The notes under the pieces were generated by a model that was not told the DNA's origin, did no database searches, and saw nothing but the letters and a program-made list of their open reading frames with translations. The translations under genes and the position numbers were made by a program. Shown one piece after another: positions 1 to 6,331 of a stretch of DNA of 21,944 bases. Origin of the DNA: JACRIK01 sp040753835 (GTDB taxonomy: Bacteria > Planctomycetota > MHYJ01 > JACQXL01); NCBI GenBank assembly GCA_040753835.1, contig JBFMDM010000025.1:1-21944 (forward strand). Direction: 5' to 3'. Numbering within the stretch: the first letter of the stretch is position 1; the number at the start of each line of letters is the position of its first letter.

Positions 1-556
1 GCTGGGTGAAGAATTCGCCGGCATAGCCGATGACCCAGCCGATAAGGAGTATAATGAATGTAATAATCACTGCCACAATCTGGTTGGAGGTCAGCGAGGA
101 TACGAAAAGCCCTATGCTCAAAAATACCGCGGTCAGCGAGGCAAGCCCGACGTATCCGGAAAGGATTGCGCCCATCTCCGGATTGCCCCAGACATTAAGC
201 AGGATGACATAAGCTAGGGTCGGCGCAATCAGGGCGATGAAGAACACCAGCGCCGAGATATACTTGGCAACCACCACCTCGGTCTCGGTCACCGGCGCGG
301 TCATCAACGTTTCCATCGTTCCGCTCTTCTTCTCCTCGGCAATCAGGCGCATCGTGACCATCGGCGAGATAATAAGCGAGGTGAAACCGATTAATTCCAG
401 CACATACCTCAATGCCGTGGCGTCAGAGGTCCATCTAAGGTAACTCCAGAAGAAATAACCGCAGAAGAACAGGAAGGCGGTCATAATCACATAGGCCAGG
501 GGCGAGAGGAAATAGGCCGCCAATTCCCGCCGGGTCAGTGTCAGGATATTATTCAT
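1..556 (-). CDS. ABC-2 type transporter permease (GldF-like), partial
   Basis: This is the membrane subunit of an ABC exporter of the ABC-2/GldF type. The start codon is at 556-554 and the reading frame runs off the left window edge, so only about the first 185 residues are visible. The N-terminus begins MNNILTLTRRELAAYFLSP, followed by several strongly hydrophobic segments. Between the first membrane spans lies the family hallmark RLIAEEKKSGTMETLMTAPV. The gene starts 3 bp after the stop of the ATPase gene upstream, so the two are almost certainly co-transcribed and form one transporter. The substrate cannot be told from sequence. In gliding Bacteroidetes the relatives GldA/GldF/GldG support motility, but the same architecture is common in non-gliding bacteria. 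The family assignment is firm; the specific role is open. Confidence 0.85.
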   Translation of the reverse strand, partial: MNNILTLTRRELAAYFLSPLAYVIMTAFLFFCGYFFWSYLRWTSDATALRYVLELIGFTSLIISPMVTMRLIAEEKKSGTMETLMTAPVTETEVVVAKYISALVFFIALIAPTLAYVILLNVWGNPEMGAILSGYVGLASLTAVFLSIGLFVSSLTSNQIVAVIITFIILLIGWVIGYAGEFFTQ

Positions 557-559
557 TGG

Positions 560-1507
560 TTATTCTTTCGCGGTTATCTGGATAAATTTGTCCTCAAGGG
601 TCGTTCGCTCGGTCCGGAACTCGCGCAATATCCATTTATTCTCGGCAATCTTATTATAGACGTTTTCCCTGATGTCGTCGTCGCCGGCCAGCGCGATATC
701 CACCGCGCACCACTTGCCCGCCGAATCTTCAGCGGAGGAGGGGGTATCCTTCTCGCTGCAGGCGATGTCCCTGACCCCGGCTAACGGACTTAAGGCGTTC
801 TTGATGTCATTCGGATTCCCGCGCACTTCCAATTTGATTTTCTGTTCCTTGACCAGGTTGCCCAGGGTATCCATTGCGGCAATCTGTCCGCGGTGGATGA
901 TAATCACCCGGTTGCATATCATCTCCACCTCAGGTAGGATATGGGTTGAGATAACGACCGTATGGTCCTTGCCCAGTTCCTTCATCAGTTCGCGGGTCTG
1001 CTTAATCTGGTGTGGGTCAAGTCCGATGGTTGGCTCGTCCAGTATCAGGATGGGCGGGTTATGGATAATGGCATCAGCCAGTCCGACCCGCTGTTTCTGT
1101 CCCTTGGAAAGATGGCCGATAACCTTATGCTCAAACTCCTTGACCCGACATTTCTCCATCACCTCGGCCAGGCGGGCTGAGCGGGTATTTGAAGGCACGC
1201 CCTTGAGTTTGGCGCGGAAGTTAAGGTATTCCCTGACCCGCATTTCAGGGTAGAAGGGCACGCTCTCAGGCAGGTATCCTATCTGCCTGCGGGCTTCAAG
1301 GGAGTCGCGGACCACGTCAAACCCGGCGATGGATGCCTTGCCTGCGGTCGGCGCGATGTATGAGGTCAGAATTCTCATTGTGGTGGTCTTGCCCGCGCCG
1401 TTCGGGCCTAGGAAGCCGACAATATCGCCTTTCTCCACCGAGAATGAGATGTTGTCAACTGCCGTGAACCCGCCGAATTTCTTGGTCAGTCCTTCTACTG
1501 TTATCAT
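560..1507 (-). CDS. ABC transporter ATP-binding protein (GldA/CcmA-like)
   Basis: Cytoplasmic ATPase of an ABC-2 exporter, 315 residues. It shows Walker A GPNGAGKT near residue 35, the ABC signature LSKGQKQR near 135, and Walker B LILDEPTIGLDP followed by the H-loop STH. The C-terminal extension of about 90 residues after the nucleotide-binding domain is typical of GldA/NatA-type ATPases. The start at 1507 gives the normal N-terminus MITVEGLTKKFG. It is the upstream gene of a two-gene unit with the permease. The 250 bp upstream are divergent to the ribosomal-protein cluster and hold that cluster's likely promoter. All catalytic motifs are intact. Substrate is unknown. Confidence 0.9.
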   Translation of the reverse strand: MITVEGLTKKFGGFTAVDNISFSVEKGDIVGFLGPNGAGKTTTMRILTSYIAPTAGKASIAGFDVVRDSLEARRQIGYLPESVPFYPEMRVREYLNFRAKLKGVPSNTRSARLAEVMEKCRVKEFEHKVIGHLSKGQKQRVGLADAIIHNPPILILDEPTIGLDPHQIKQTRELMKELGKDHTVVISTHILPEVEMICNRVIIIHRGQIAAMDTLGNLVKEQKIKLEVRGNPNDIKNALSPLAGVRDIACSEKDTPSSAEDSAGKWCAVDIALAGDDDIRENVYNKIAENKWILREFRTERTTLEDKFIQITAKE

Positions 1508-1654
1508 AATGGATGAACAAAATATTCATTAATATAGCAAATTCGTCTGTGTGGTCAAGAAATTGCAGGAGTTTTTCAGACAGTTGGGAATTGAGGGTGG
1601 CGACAGGGCTGAAAATGATGCGGATAAATTTGTGATGAATTTTATCTAAATTAT

Positions 1655-1682
1655 TTGACAAATATCCCAGTTATTATAAAGT
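1655..1682 (+). promoter_or_regulatory. Candidate sigma-70 promoter for the ribosomal-protein cluster
   Basis: A perfect -35 hexamer TTGACA (1655-1660) is followed after 16 bp by TAAAGT (1677-1682), in an AT-rich stretch. It lies about 90 bp upstream of rpsQ and directly before the hairpin element at 1701-1740, which would therefore be in the 5' leader. It is the only good promoter match seen upstream of this gene group. Not experimentally supported. Confidence 0.5.
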
Positions 1683-1700
1683 GACAAATCCTTTGCTTTT

Positions 1701-1740
1701 TTAGGGACTGTTAGAACGTAGTGAGTTACAGTCCCTTATC
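1701..1740 (-). repeat. GATAA hairpin element, copy 1
   Basis: A 40-nt palindromic element that reads GATAA...TAA on the minus strand. Its 9-bp arms AGGGACTGT (1703-1711) and ACAGTCCCT (1728-1736) pair perfectly around a 16-nt loop. Four related copies occur at 3481-3521, 3746-3784, 19056-19095 and 20635-20686, with the same ends but different arms that remain self-complementary. Here it sits in the leader of rpsQ. Confidence 0.7.
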
Positions 1741-1771
1741 CCGGGCGGAAGCGAGGGACAGAAGCGTGAAG

Positions 1772-2050
1772 ATGAATATGGAAGAAAAAACAAGAAGTAC
1801 GCTCAACGGCATTGTGGTGAAGAACAACTCTGCCAAGACCATTACGGTCTCCTTTAAGCGCCTTGTGAAATACCCCAAATACGGGAAGTATATCCACAGG
1901 GTCTCCACTTATAAGGTCCACGACGAGAAGAACCAGGCAAAGGTGGGCGACGAGGTGGAGATTATGGAGTCAAGGCCGTTCAGCAAGACCAAGCGCTGGT
2001 GCCTGATAAAGGTTACCAAGAAAGCAGAGGCGGAAAGCGCTGCTACCTAA
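1772..2050 (+). CDS. rpsQ: 30S ribosomal protein S17
   Basis: Primary 16S rRNA-binding protein of the small subunit. The protein contains the conserved S17 pattern LNGIVVKNNSAKTITV, then KYPKYGKYIHR, KVHDEKN and SRPFSKTKRWCL. It is about 92 residues, within the family range of about 80-110. The start is uncertain between ATG 1772, ATG 1778 and GTG 1766; GAGGGA at 1752-1757 would suit the GTG, while family alignment tolerates any of these. It is the first gene of the cluster here. Its usual upstream neighbours rpmC (L29) and rplP (L16) are missing, and a promoter-like sequence and a hairpin lie upstream instead, so transcription probably begins here. rplN follows after 12 bp. Confidence 0.92.
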   Translation: MNMEEKTRSTLNGIVVKNNSAKTITVSFKRLVKYPKYGKYIHRVSTYKVHDEKNQAKVGDEVEIMESRPFSKTKRWCLIKVTKKAEAESAAT

Positions 2051-2062
2051 CAGGATTTGCTT

Positions 2063-2428
2063 ATGATAATGATGAAGACCCGGCTACAGGTGGCCGACAA
2101 CACCGGCGCCAAGGTGGTCAGTTGCATCCAGGTCCTGGGCAGCAGCAAGCGGCGCTATGGCTACATCGGCGACATCATCATCTGCAACGTCAAGAAGGTT
2201 CTCACCACCGGAGATATCAAGAAGGGCGACATCGTGCGCGGGGTTATTGTCCGCACCACCCATCCGATGCACCGGCCGGACGGCACCTATGTCCGCTTTG
2301 ACCGCAACGCCGTGGTGCTGATAGACGAGACGTTGAATCCCAAAGGCACCCGGGTCTTCGGCGTGGTGCCCCGCGAGTTGAGGCAGAATTTTATGAAGAT
2401 TATTTCGCTGGCGACAGAAGTGGTGTAA
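2063..2428 (+). CDS. rplN: 50S ribosomal protein L14
   Basis: Universal large-subunit protein that binds 23S rRNA and contributes to an intersubunit bridge. The start at ATG 2063 is chosen because AGGA (2052-2055) lies 7 nt upstream. The 121 residues match the family length of about 122. Diagnostic stretches are LQVADNTGAKVVSCIQVLG near the N-terminus, DIIICNVK, KKGDIVRGVIVRT and, near the end, NPKGTRVFGVVPRELR. It lies between rpsQ and rplX as in the normal spc order. The stop codon abuts an inverted repeat that spans the gap to rplX. Confidence 0.97.
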   Translation: MIMMKTRLQVADNTGAKVVSCIQVLGSSKRRYGYIGDIIICNVKKVLTTGDIKKGDIVRGVIVRTTHPMHRPDGTYVRFDRNAVVLIDETLNPKGTRVFGVVPRELRQNFMKIISLATEVV

Positions 2429-2554
2429 CCCCGTTAGAGATGATTGATGCTGCTAATGGGGATATGAAGTTGAATTAGAAAAGTAACCTTACAGTAATAA
2501 GGAATGTGAAAAGACGTGTTCCGATGGATATCTGGACACTATTTCTAACGGGGT
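2428..2554 (+). promoter_or_regulatory. Inverted repeat with two alternative foldings between rplN and rplX
   Basis: An 11-bp perfect inverted repeat has its left arm at 2428-2438 (ACCCCGTTAGA) and its right arm at 2544-2554 (TCTAACGGGGT). The left arm can also pair locally with CTAATGGGG at 2453-2461, leaving the right arm free. The right arm contains GGGG, 6 nt before the rplX start codon, the only visible ribosome-binding site for that gene. The two pairings are mutually exclusive, so this could be a translational switch. The same geometry could also be a small palindromic insertion. No target-site duplication is visible. Confidence 0.45.
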
Positions 2555-2559
2555 AAAAT

Positions 2560-2880
2560 ATGTTCGTCAAGAAGAACGATGTGGTCAAGGTGACTTCCGG
2601 AGAGAGCAAAGGTAAGACCGGAAAGGTTATCAGGGTGTTCCCGAAGAGCGAAAGGGTCGTGATTCAGGGCGTGAACCTGCGCTGGAAGCATATGAAGCGC
2701 AGCCAGCAATACCCGCACGGCGCCCGCATCCAGAAGGAATCGCCCATCCATGTCTCCAAGATAAAGATTGTCTGCCCGCAGTGCAACAAGCCCACCAGGG
2801 TCGGCTATAAAATCACTGATTCGGGCGTAAAGAACCGTACCTGCAGGAAATGCGCCCAGCCGATAGGCGAGACCGCATAA
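2560..2880 (+). CDS. rplX: 50S ribosomal protein L24
   Basis: Assembly-initiating large-subunit protein. The N-terminal KOW motif is clear (VVKVTSGESKGKTGKVIRVF, roughly residues 8-27), followed by the RVVIQGVNLRWKHMK segment. The 106-residue length is normal. The C-terminal part carries CPQC and CRKC, a four-cysteine zinc-binding arrangement seen in many but not all bacterial L24 proteins. The start at ATG 2560 is preceded by GGGG within the right arm of the inverted repeat at 2544-2554. rplE starts 5 bp after the stop. Confidence 0.95.
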   Translation: MFVKKNDVVKVTSGESKGKTGKVIRVFPKSERVVIQGVNLRWKHMKRSQQYPHGARIQKESPIHVSKIKIVCPQCNKPTRVGYKITDSGVKNRTCRKCAQPIGETA

Positions 2881-2885
2881 GTATT

Positions 2886-3425
2886 ATGAATCGTTTATTT
2901 GAGAAATATAAAAAAGAAGTGGTGCCGATGCTGGTAAACGAGGCGCCGCATAAGAACAAAATGGCCGTGCCGCGCTTGGAGAAGATAGTGGTCAATATGG
3001 GCGTTGGCAAGGTCATAGAAAACAAGGACCGACTGGAGGCGGCGGCCAAGGACCTGGCCGTCATCACCGGGCAGAAGCCGGTATTGACCAAGGCCCGGGT
3101 GAGCGTGTCCGGATTCAAACTCCGCAAAGGCGAACTTATCGGCTGCAAGGTCACCCTGCGCCGGGATATGATGTATACCTTCCTTGACAAACTGACCAGC
3201 ATCGTTATCCCCAGGCAGCGCGATTTCCGCGGCTATTCCCGCAAGGCCTTTGACAGGAGCGGCAATTATAATATGGGCATTGCCGAGCAGTCGCTCTTCC
3301 CGGAGATTGCCATAGACAGCGTCAAGTTCGTCCAGGGTATGGATATTACAATGGTGATAAAGAGTCCGTCCGTGGACCTGTCATATAAGATGCTTAAGGC
3401 ATTGGGATTCCCTTTTAAGGATTAA
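2886..3425 (+). CDS. rplE: 50S ribosomal protein L5
   Basis: Binds 5S rRNA and helps form the central protuberance. The ATG at 2886 gives MNRLFEKYKKEVVP, the usual L5 N-terminus, and a 179-residue product that matches the family. Diagnostic stretches are VPRLEKIVVNMGVG, ITGQKPVLTKAR, PRQRDFRG and NYNMGIAEQSLFPEI. A longer upstream frame would overlap rplX and is not needed. No strong Shine-Dalgarno precedes the start; the 5-bp spacing to rplX suggests coupled translation. Downstream is a 108-bp spacer with two palindromes before rpsN. Confidence 0.96.
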   Translation: MNRLFEKYKKEVVPMLVNEAPHKNKMAVPRLEKIVVNMGVGKVIENKDRLEAAAKDLAVITGQKPVLTKARVSVSGFKLRKGELIGCKVTLRRDMMYTFLDKLTSIVIPRQRDFRGYSRKAFDRSGNYNMGIAEQSLFPEIAIDSVKFVQGMDITMVIKSPSVDLSYKMLKALGFPFKD

Positions 3426-3452
3426 GGAAAACCCCGCAATTATGCGTGGTCT

Positions 3453-3472
3453 CCGCCCGAGGCGGATCCGCC
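3453..3472. repeat. GC-rich palindrome, copy shared with dnaX
   Basis: CCGCCCGAGGCGGATCCGCC, made of two overlapping palindromes, lies between rplE and rpsN. Its first 17 bases occur in reverse complement at 8878-8894, at the break in dnaX. A shared 17-mer of this structure 5.4 kb away points to a dispersed short repeat. Confidence 0.6.
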
Positions 3473-3480
3473 TTTGGCTG

Positions 3481-3521
3481 GATAAGAGCCAGTAATTCGC
3501 GTTGCTCAAAACTGGCTCTAA
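3481..3521 (+). repeat. GATAA hairpin element, copy 2
   Basis: A 41-nt element with ends GATAA and TAA and 9-bp arms AGAGCCAGT (3485-3493) and ACTGGCTCT (3511-3519). Its first 15 bases are identical, in inverse orientation, to 20672-20686 in copy 5. Its core closely resembles copy 4 at 19056-19095. The element ends directly at the Shine-Dalgarno AGAGGAGG (3521-3528) of rpsN, so a folded hairpin would lie beside the ribosome-binding site without covering it. Confidence 0.75.
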
Positions 3522-3533
3522 GAGGAGGTTGTT

Positions 3534-3719
3534 TTGGCTCGTAAGTGTTTGAGAATAAAACAGAAGGCCGAACCTAAATTCAAGGTCCGGAAATACAACC
3601 GCTGCCAACTCTGCGGCCGGAGGCACGCCTATTACCGCAAGTTTAATATGTGCCGGATTTGCTTCAGGAACCTGGCCTGGGAAGGCAAACTGCCGGGCGT
3701 TAAGAAAGCAAGTTGGTAG
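3534..3719 (+). CDS. rpsZ: 30S ribosomal protein S14, zinc-binding type (type Z)
   Basis: Small-subunit head protein of 61 residues. It is the short zinc form: CQLC and CRIC provide the four zinc ligands, and the C-terminus GKLPGVKKASW is characteristic. The start codon is TTG at 3534, supported by a strong GGAGG at 3524-3528 with 5-nt spacing and by the expected MARKCLR N-terminus. It keeps its normal place between rplE and rpsH. GATAA hairpins lie both before and after the gene. Confidence 0.96.
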   Translation: MARKCLRIKQKAEPKFKVRKYNRCQLCGRRHAYYRKFNMCRICFRNLAWEGKLPGVKKASW

Positions 3720-3730
3720 ATTATGAACAT

Positions 3731-3784
3731 CCTGCCGTTTGGCGGGATAACTGGCTGTAACGACCGAGGTCTAACAGCCAGTAA
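3731..3784 (+). repeat. Hairpin followed by GATAA hairpin element, copy 3
   Basis: A small stem (CCTGCC/GGCGGG around GTTT, 3731-3746) is followed immediately by element copy 3 at 3746-3784. Copy 3 has arms ACTGGCTGT (3750-3758) and ACAGCCAGT (3774-3782). It ends just before the rpsH ribosome-binding site TAGGAG (3785-3790). Its core resembles copy 1: both share CTGTAAC and TCTAACAG when read in the same orientation. Confidence 0.7.
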
Positions 3785-3797
3785 TAGGAGAATATTA

Positions 3798-4196
3798 ATG
3801 AGCGTTACTGACCCGATTGCTGATATGCTTACCCGCATCCGTAATGCGAACCGGAACCGGATGCCGTCCGTTGAAATGCCGGCCTCCAAGGAAAAGAAGG
3901 CCATCCTTGAGGTCCTCAAGGAAAGCGGCTATATCAGAGATTACAAGATGATTGAGGACAAGAAGCAGGGCGCTATCAAGGTTTACCTGAAATACACGGT
4001 GGATGACGAGGCGATAATCAATAATCTCAAGCGCATCAGCAAGCCGGGCCGGCGCGTTTACCGGAAGGTGGACGAGATGGAAAAGGTCCTGGACGGGCTG
4101 GGCATTGCCATTGTCTCCACGCCGAAGGGCGTCCTGACCGACCACGAATGCCGTAAACTCAAGGTGGGCGGCGAAGTGATTTGCCATATCTGGTAA
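3798..4196 (+). CDS. rpsH: 30S ribosomal protein S8
   Basis: 16S rRNA-binding protein; in E. coli it is also the translational repressor of the spc operon. The ATG at 3798 is preceded by TAGGAG at 7-nt spacing and yields MSVTDPIADMLTRIRNAN, the canonical N-terminus. It is 132 residues long, as in the family. The C-terminal signature STPKGVLTDHECRKLKVGGEVICHIW is complete. It is the last ribosomal gene of the group: the expected rplF, rplR and rpsE do not follow, and a convergent minus-strand gene ends 28 bp downstream. Confidence 0.97.
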   Translation: MSVTDPIADMLTRIRNANRNRMPSVEMPASKEKKAILEVLKESGYIRDYKMIEDKKQGAIKVYLKYTVDDEAIINNLKRISKPGRRVYRKVDEMEKVLDGLGIAIVSTPKGVLTDHECRKLKVGGEVICHIW

Positions 4197-4224
4197 AGTA
4201 TTGCGGTTCAATTCATCCGGTCGG

Positions 4225-4857
4225 CTACCATATAAAATCACTAATCCCGGTAAATAGCCAGAATAGGAATGTAAAAGGCGGCTCTAATACCTTCCAGAGC
4301 AAATCAGGAACGCCTACGATAATAACCAGCAATATAATAGGTGCAATTCTGTTAAACGCCGCATATTTTTCCTTGGCCTGATATGACGGAAGCAGTTCTC
4401 TTAGTATATGATGGCCGTCTAACGGATAAACCGGTATAAGATTAAACAGGGCAATGCCTATATTCATCAGAATTCCGATAAAGAGGAATTTAACTGCCAT
4501 ATCCGGAACAGGCAATTGGAGAATGAAGATAAGCCGCAGAATGCTGCCCATCACCGCAGCGATAGCGATATTGGAGAATGGTCCGGCTAATGATACCAGG
4601 ATGTCGTCCTTGCTCGGATTACGGAAGTTATACGGATTTATCGGCACGGGCTTGGCCCATCCGATTGGCGCAAAGAGCAGGCAGATGGCGCCAATTGGGT
4701 CCAAATGAGCCAATGGGTTCAATGTCAGGCGCCCCATAAATTTAGGCGTCAAGTCGCCGCACCGGACTGCCATATAGGCATGGCAGAACTCGTGGAATGT
4801 CAGGGCAATGAGGAGATTGGGAATCCTGAATAATATAATGTATTCTAAATTAAACAT
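4225..4857 (-). CDS. Site-2 protease family (M50) membrane metalloprotease
   Basis: Small intramembrane zinc metalloprotease, 210 residues. The active-site motif HEFCHAY (HExxH) lies in the first membrane segment near residue 23. The second metal-ligand motif NLIPVYPLDGHHIL lies in a later hydrophobic segment. Conserved GRLTLNPLAHLDPIG and GWAKPVPINPYNFRNP are typical of the compact M50B group without a PDZ domain. At least four hydrophobic segments are visible. It lies 48 bp downstream of the HypC-HydE gene on the same strand, so it may be co-transcribed with it, though no functional link is known. The substrate is unknown. Confidence 0.88.
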   Translation of the reverse strand: MFNLEYIILFRIPNLLIALTFHEFCHAYMAVRCGDLTPKFMGRLTLNPLAHLDPIGAICLLFAPIGWAKPVPINPYNFRNPSKDDILVSLAGPFSNIAIAAVMGSILRLIFILQLPVPDMAVKFLFIGILMNIGIALFNLIPVYPLDGHHILRELLPSYQAKEKYAAFNRIAPIILLVIIVGVPDLLWKVLEPPFTFLFWLFTGISDFIW

Positions 4858-4905
4858 ATCATCAGTATGCTTTGGGAAATGCGAAGAGTCAAGTAAATGT
4901 TTCGT

Positions 4906-6105
4906 TTACACGCCCAAATCGGTCGGCGCGCGGCCCAACGATTTCAATAGTTTTAGCACAGAATCTATTCGCTCTGTGACCTCATCCTCAGTGCCGGCCC
5001 GGTTTGGATAGATTTCATACATCCTGCGGTATTTGATTGGCGTGATGTTTACCATCAGCGAATTGGCTCCGGCCATCAGGCCTTCCCGCGCCCCTTTTTT
5101 CTTGTCCAGGGTCTCCAGGGCGGTCGTGACCAGAATCTTCGCGTCCGGATTCATCAGCCGGGCCTTGGCAATGGTATTAAGCATCATTGACAGTTTTGGC
5201 TTGGGGCTGTCTGCCAGCGGGGTCTCAGGATGCGGGATAAATGGCCCGAACGAGAACATCCCGGTCTCTCCGGTCGGCTGGTCCGCGCCCAATTCGGCCG
5301 TGAGTTTGATGCCTTCCAGTATGTCCTTGCTTTTCTGTCCGGGCAGTCCGACCAGAAATCCGGTGATAATAAGATATCCTATTTTCTTTAGTTCCCTTAT
5401 CAGGCCAAGCCGTTCCTTGAGGGTTGAGCCGGGTTTTATCCTGGCATAGAGTTTCTCATTGCAGGTCTCAAACCTGATAAGCGCGCCGCGCGCGCCCAAA
5501 TCATACAGCCGCTTGTATAAATCCACGCTCCGCTCGCCGATGCTCAGGAATATCAGGACCGGGAATTTCTCCCGGATTTGCTTTACAATGGTATATAACT
5601 CCTCGTCGTCATACCAGGGGTCTTCTCCGGACTGTATGACCAGCGCCTTAAAGCCCAGTTTGTTGACCGCGTATTCCACGCTGGCCAGGATTTCCTTAAC
5701 GCTCATCCGGTAGCGCTTGACGTTTGGATTGCTCTTGCGGATGCCGCAATAAAGGCAGTCGTTCTTGCAGTAGTTGGAGAATTCCAGGATGCCGTGGACG
5801 CAGCAGGAGTTGCCTTGGTATTTCTGGCGGGTGGCGTTAGCCCGTTCGTAGATGGTCTTGGGGTTGTTGGAGAGTTTCTTGTCGGTCTCCTGCAGTTTGA
5901 AGAATAGTTCCTGCCAGTCCTTGAGGATATCCAGTGCCTCGGCCTCCGGCACCTTGGTGATAATGAATCCGCCCTGGGCATAGACGTAGTCGCCCAAGGC
6001 TACATCCACCAGGTCCGTATAGGCCTTCTTCTTCTCGCCGTAGTAATTCACCGTGGCGGTCTTGCCCGTGATTTCCAGTACTTTGCCGGGTATTGCGTAA
6101 CACAT
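4906..6105 (-). CDS. HypC-HydE fusion: HypC/HupF domain joined to HydE-type radical SAM maturase
   Basis: A 399-residue protein with two domains. Residues 1 to about 75 match HypC/HupF, with the hallmark N-terminus MCYAIPGKVLEI (catalytic Cys2) and a GDYVYAQGGFIITKV strand pattern. The rest matches HydE, the radical SAM enzyme that helps build the H-cluster of [FeFe]-hydrogenases. It has a CxxxCxxC iron-sulfur motif at C113, C117 and C120, then KRYRMS, VIQSGEDPWY, GFLVGLPGQ and the HydE signature GPFIPHPETPLAD. The second, non-essential cluster cysteines known from Thermotoga HydE are absent near the C-terminus. The start is set at ATG 6105 because HypC requires MC at the very N-terminus; the longer frame adds 32 hydrophobic, unconserved residues. 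HypC normally serves [NiFe]-hydrogenase assembly, so the fusion is unexpected. No hydrogenase or hydF/hydG lies in the window. Confidence 0.85.
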   Translation of the reverse strand: MCYAIPGKVLEITGKTATVNYYGEKKKAYTDLVDVALGDYVYAQGGFIITKVPEAEALDILKDWQELFFKLQETDKKLSNNPKTIYERANATRQKYQGNSCCVHGILEFSNYCKNDCLYCGIRKSNPNVKRYRMSVKEILASVEYAVNKLGFKALVIQSGEDPWYDDEELYTIVKQIREKFPVLIFLSIGERSVDLYKRLYDLGARGALIRFETCNEKLYARIKPGSTLKERLGLIRELKKIGYLIITGFLVGLPGQKSKDILEGIKLTAELGADQPTGETGMFSFGPFIPHPETPLADSPKPKLSMMLNTIAKARLMNPDAKILVTTALETLDKKKGAREGLMAGANSLMVNITPIKYRRMYEIYPNRAGTEDEVTERIDSVLKLLKSLGRAPTDLGV

Positions 6106-6187
6106 AGAAAAGCCACTTAATACTTTTATAGGGATATAATCAAGAAAAATATGCAACCGTACATTTACTACTGCATAGAAAATTATA

Positions 6188-6286
6188 AACACGAATGGCA
6201 CGAATATGGACGAATCTCACAAACTCCGCAGAGACCGCATAAGCGAATTATTCGTGTCATTCGCTTAAATTAGTGTGATTCGTGTT
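6188..6286. repeat. Inverted-repeat spacer element with ACGAAT units
   Basis: 9-bp outer arms AACACGAAT (6188-6196) and ATTCGTGTT (6278-6286) enclose a smaller stem AAGCGAA/TTCGCTT (6241-6247 and 6260-6266). Further CACGAAT and GACGAAT units lie at 6199-6205 and 6209-6215. This has the look of a low-complexity dispersed intergenic repeat. It separates the divergent HypC-HydE and ntrC-type genes. Confidence 0.5.
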
Positions 6287-6296
6287 CTGTTGTTTC

Positions 6297-6325
6297 TTGA
6301 CCTCATTAAATAGGTTTGTTATAAA
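6297..6325 (+). promoter_or_regulatory. Candidate promoter giving a leaderless transcript
   Basis: TTGACC (6297-6302), a 17-bp spacer and TATAAA (6320-6325) form a good sigma-70-type promoter. The ATG of the regulator gene is at 6332, only 6 nt past the -10 box. That is where transcription would be expected to start, and there is no Shine-Dalgarno in between. Confidence 0.5.
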
Positions 6326-6331
6326 AGTTCT

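Noticed and set aside
672..1253. Long plus-strand frame opposite the ABC ATPase
   Set aside because: It is antisense to a gene with all ATPase motifs and shows no domain of its own; similar frames opposite hydE, dnaX, lysA and glnA were dismissed for the same reason.
2428..2554. Insertion sequence between rplN and rplX
   Set aside because: The 127-bp unit has no coding capacity and no visible target-site duplication; the overlap with the rplX ribosome-binding site fits regulation at least as well.
6105..6201. Signal peptide or membrane anchor on the HypC-HydE protein from the longer frame
   Set aside because: HypC needs its MC at the very N-terminus, and the 32 added residues look like translated spacer.
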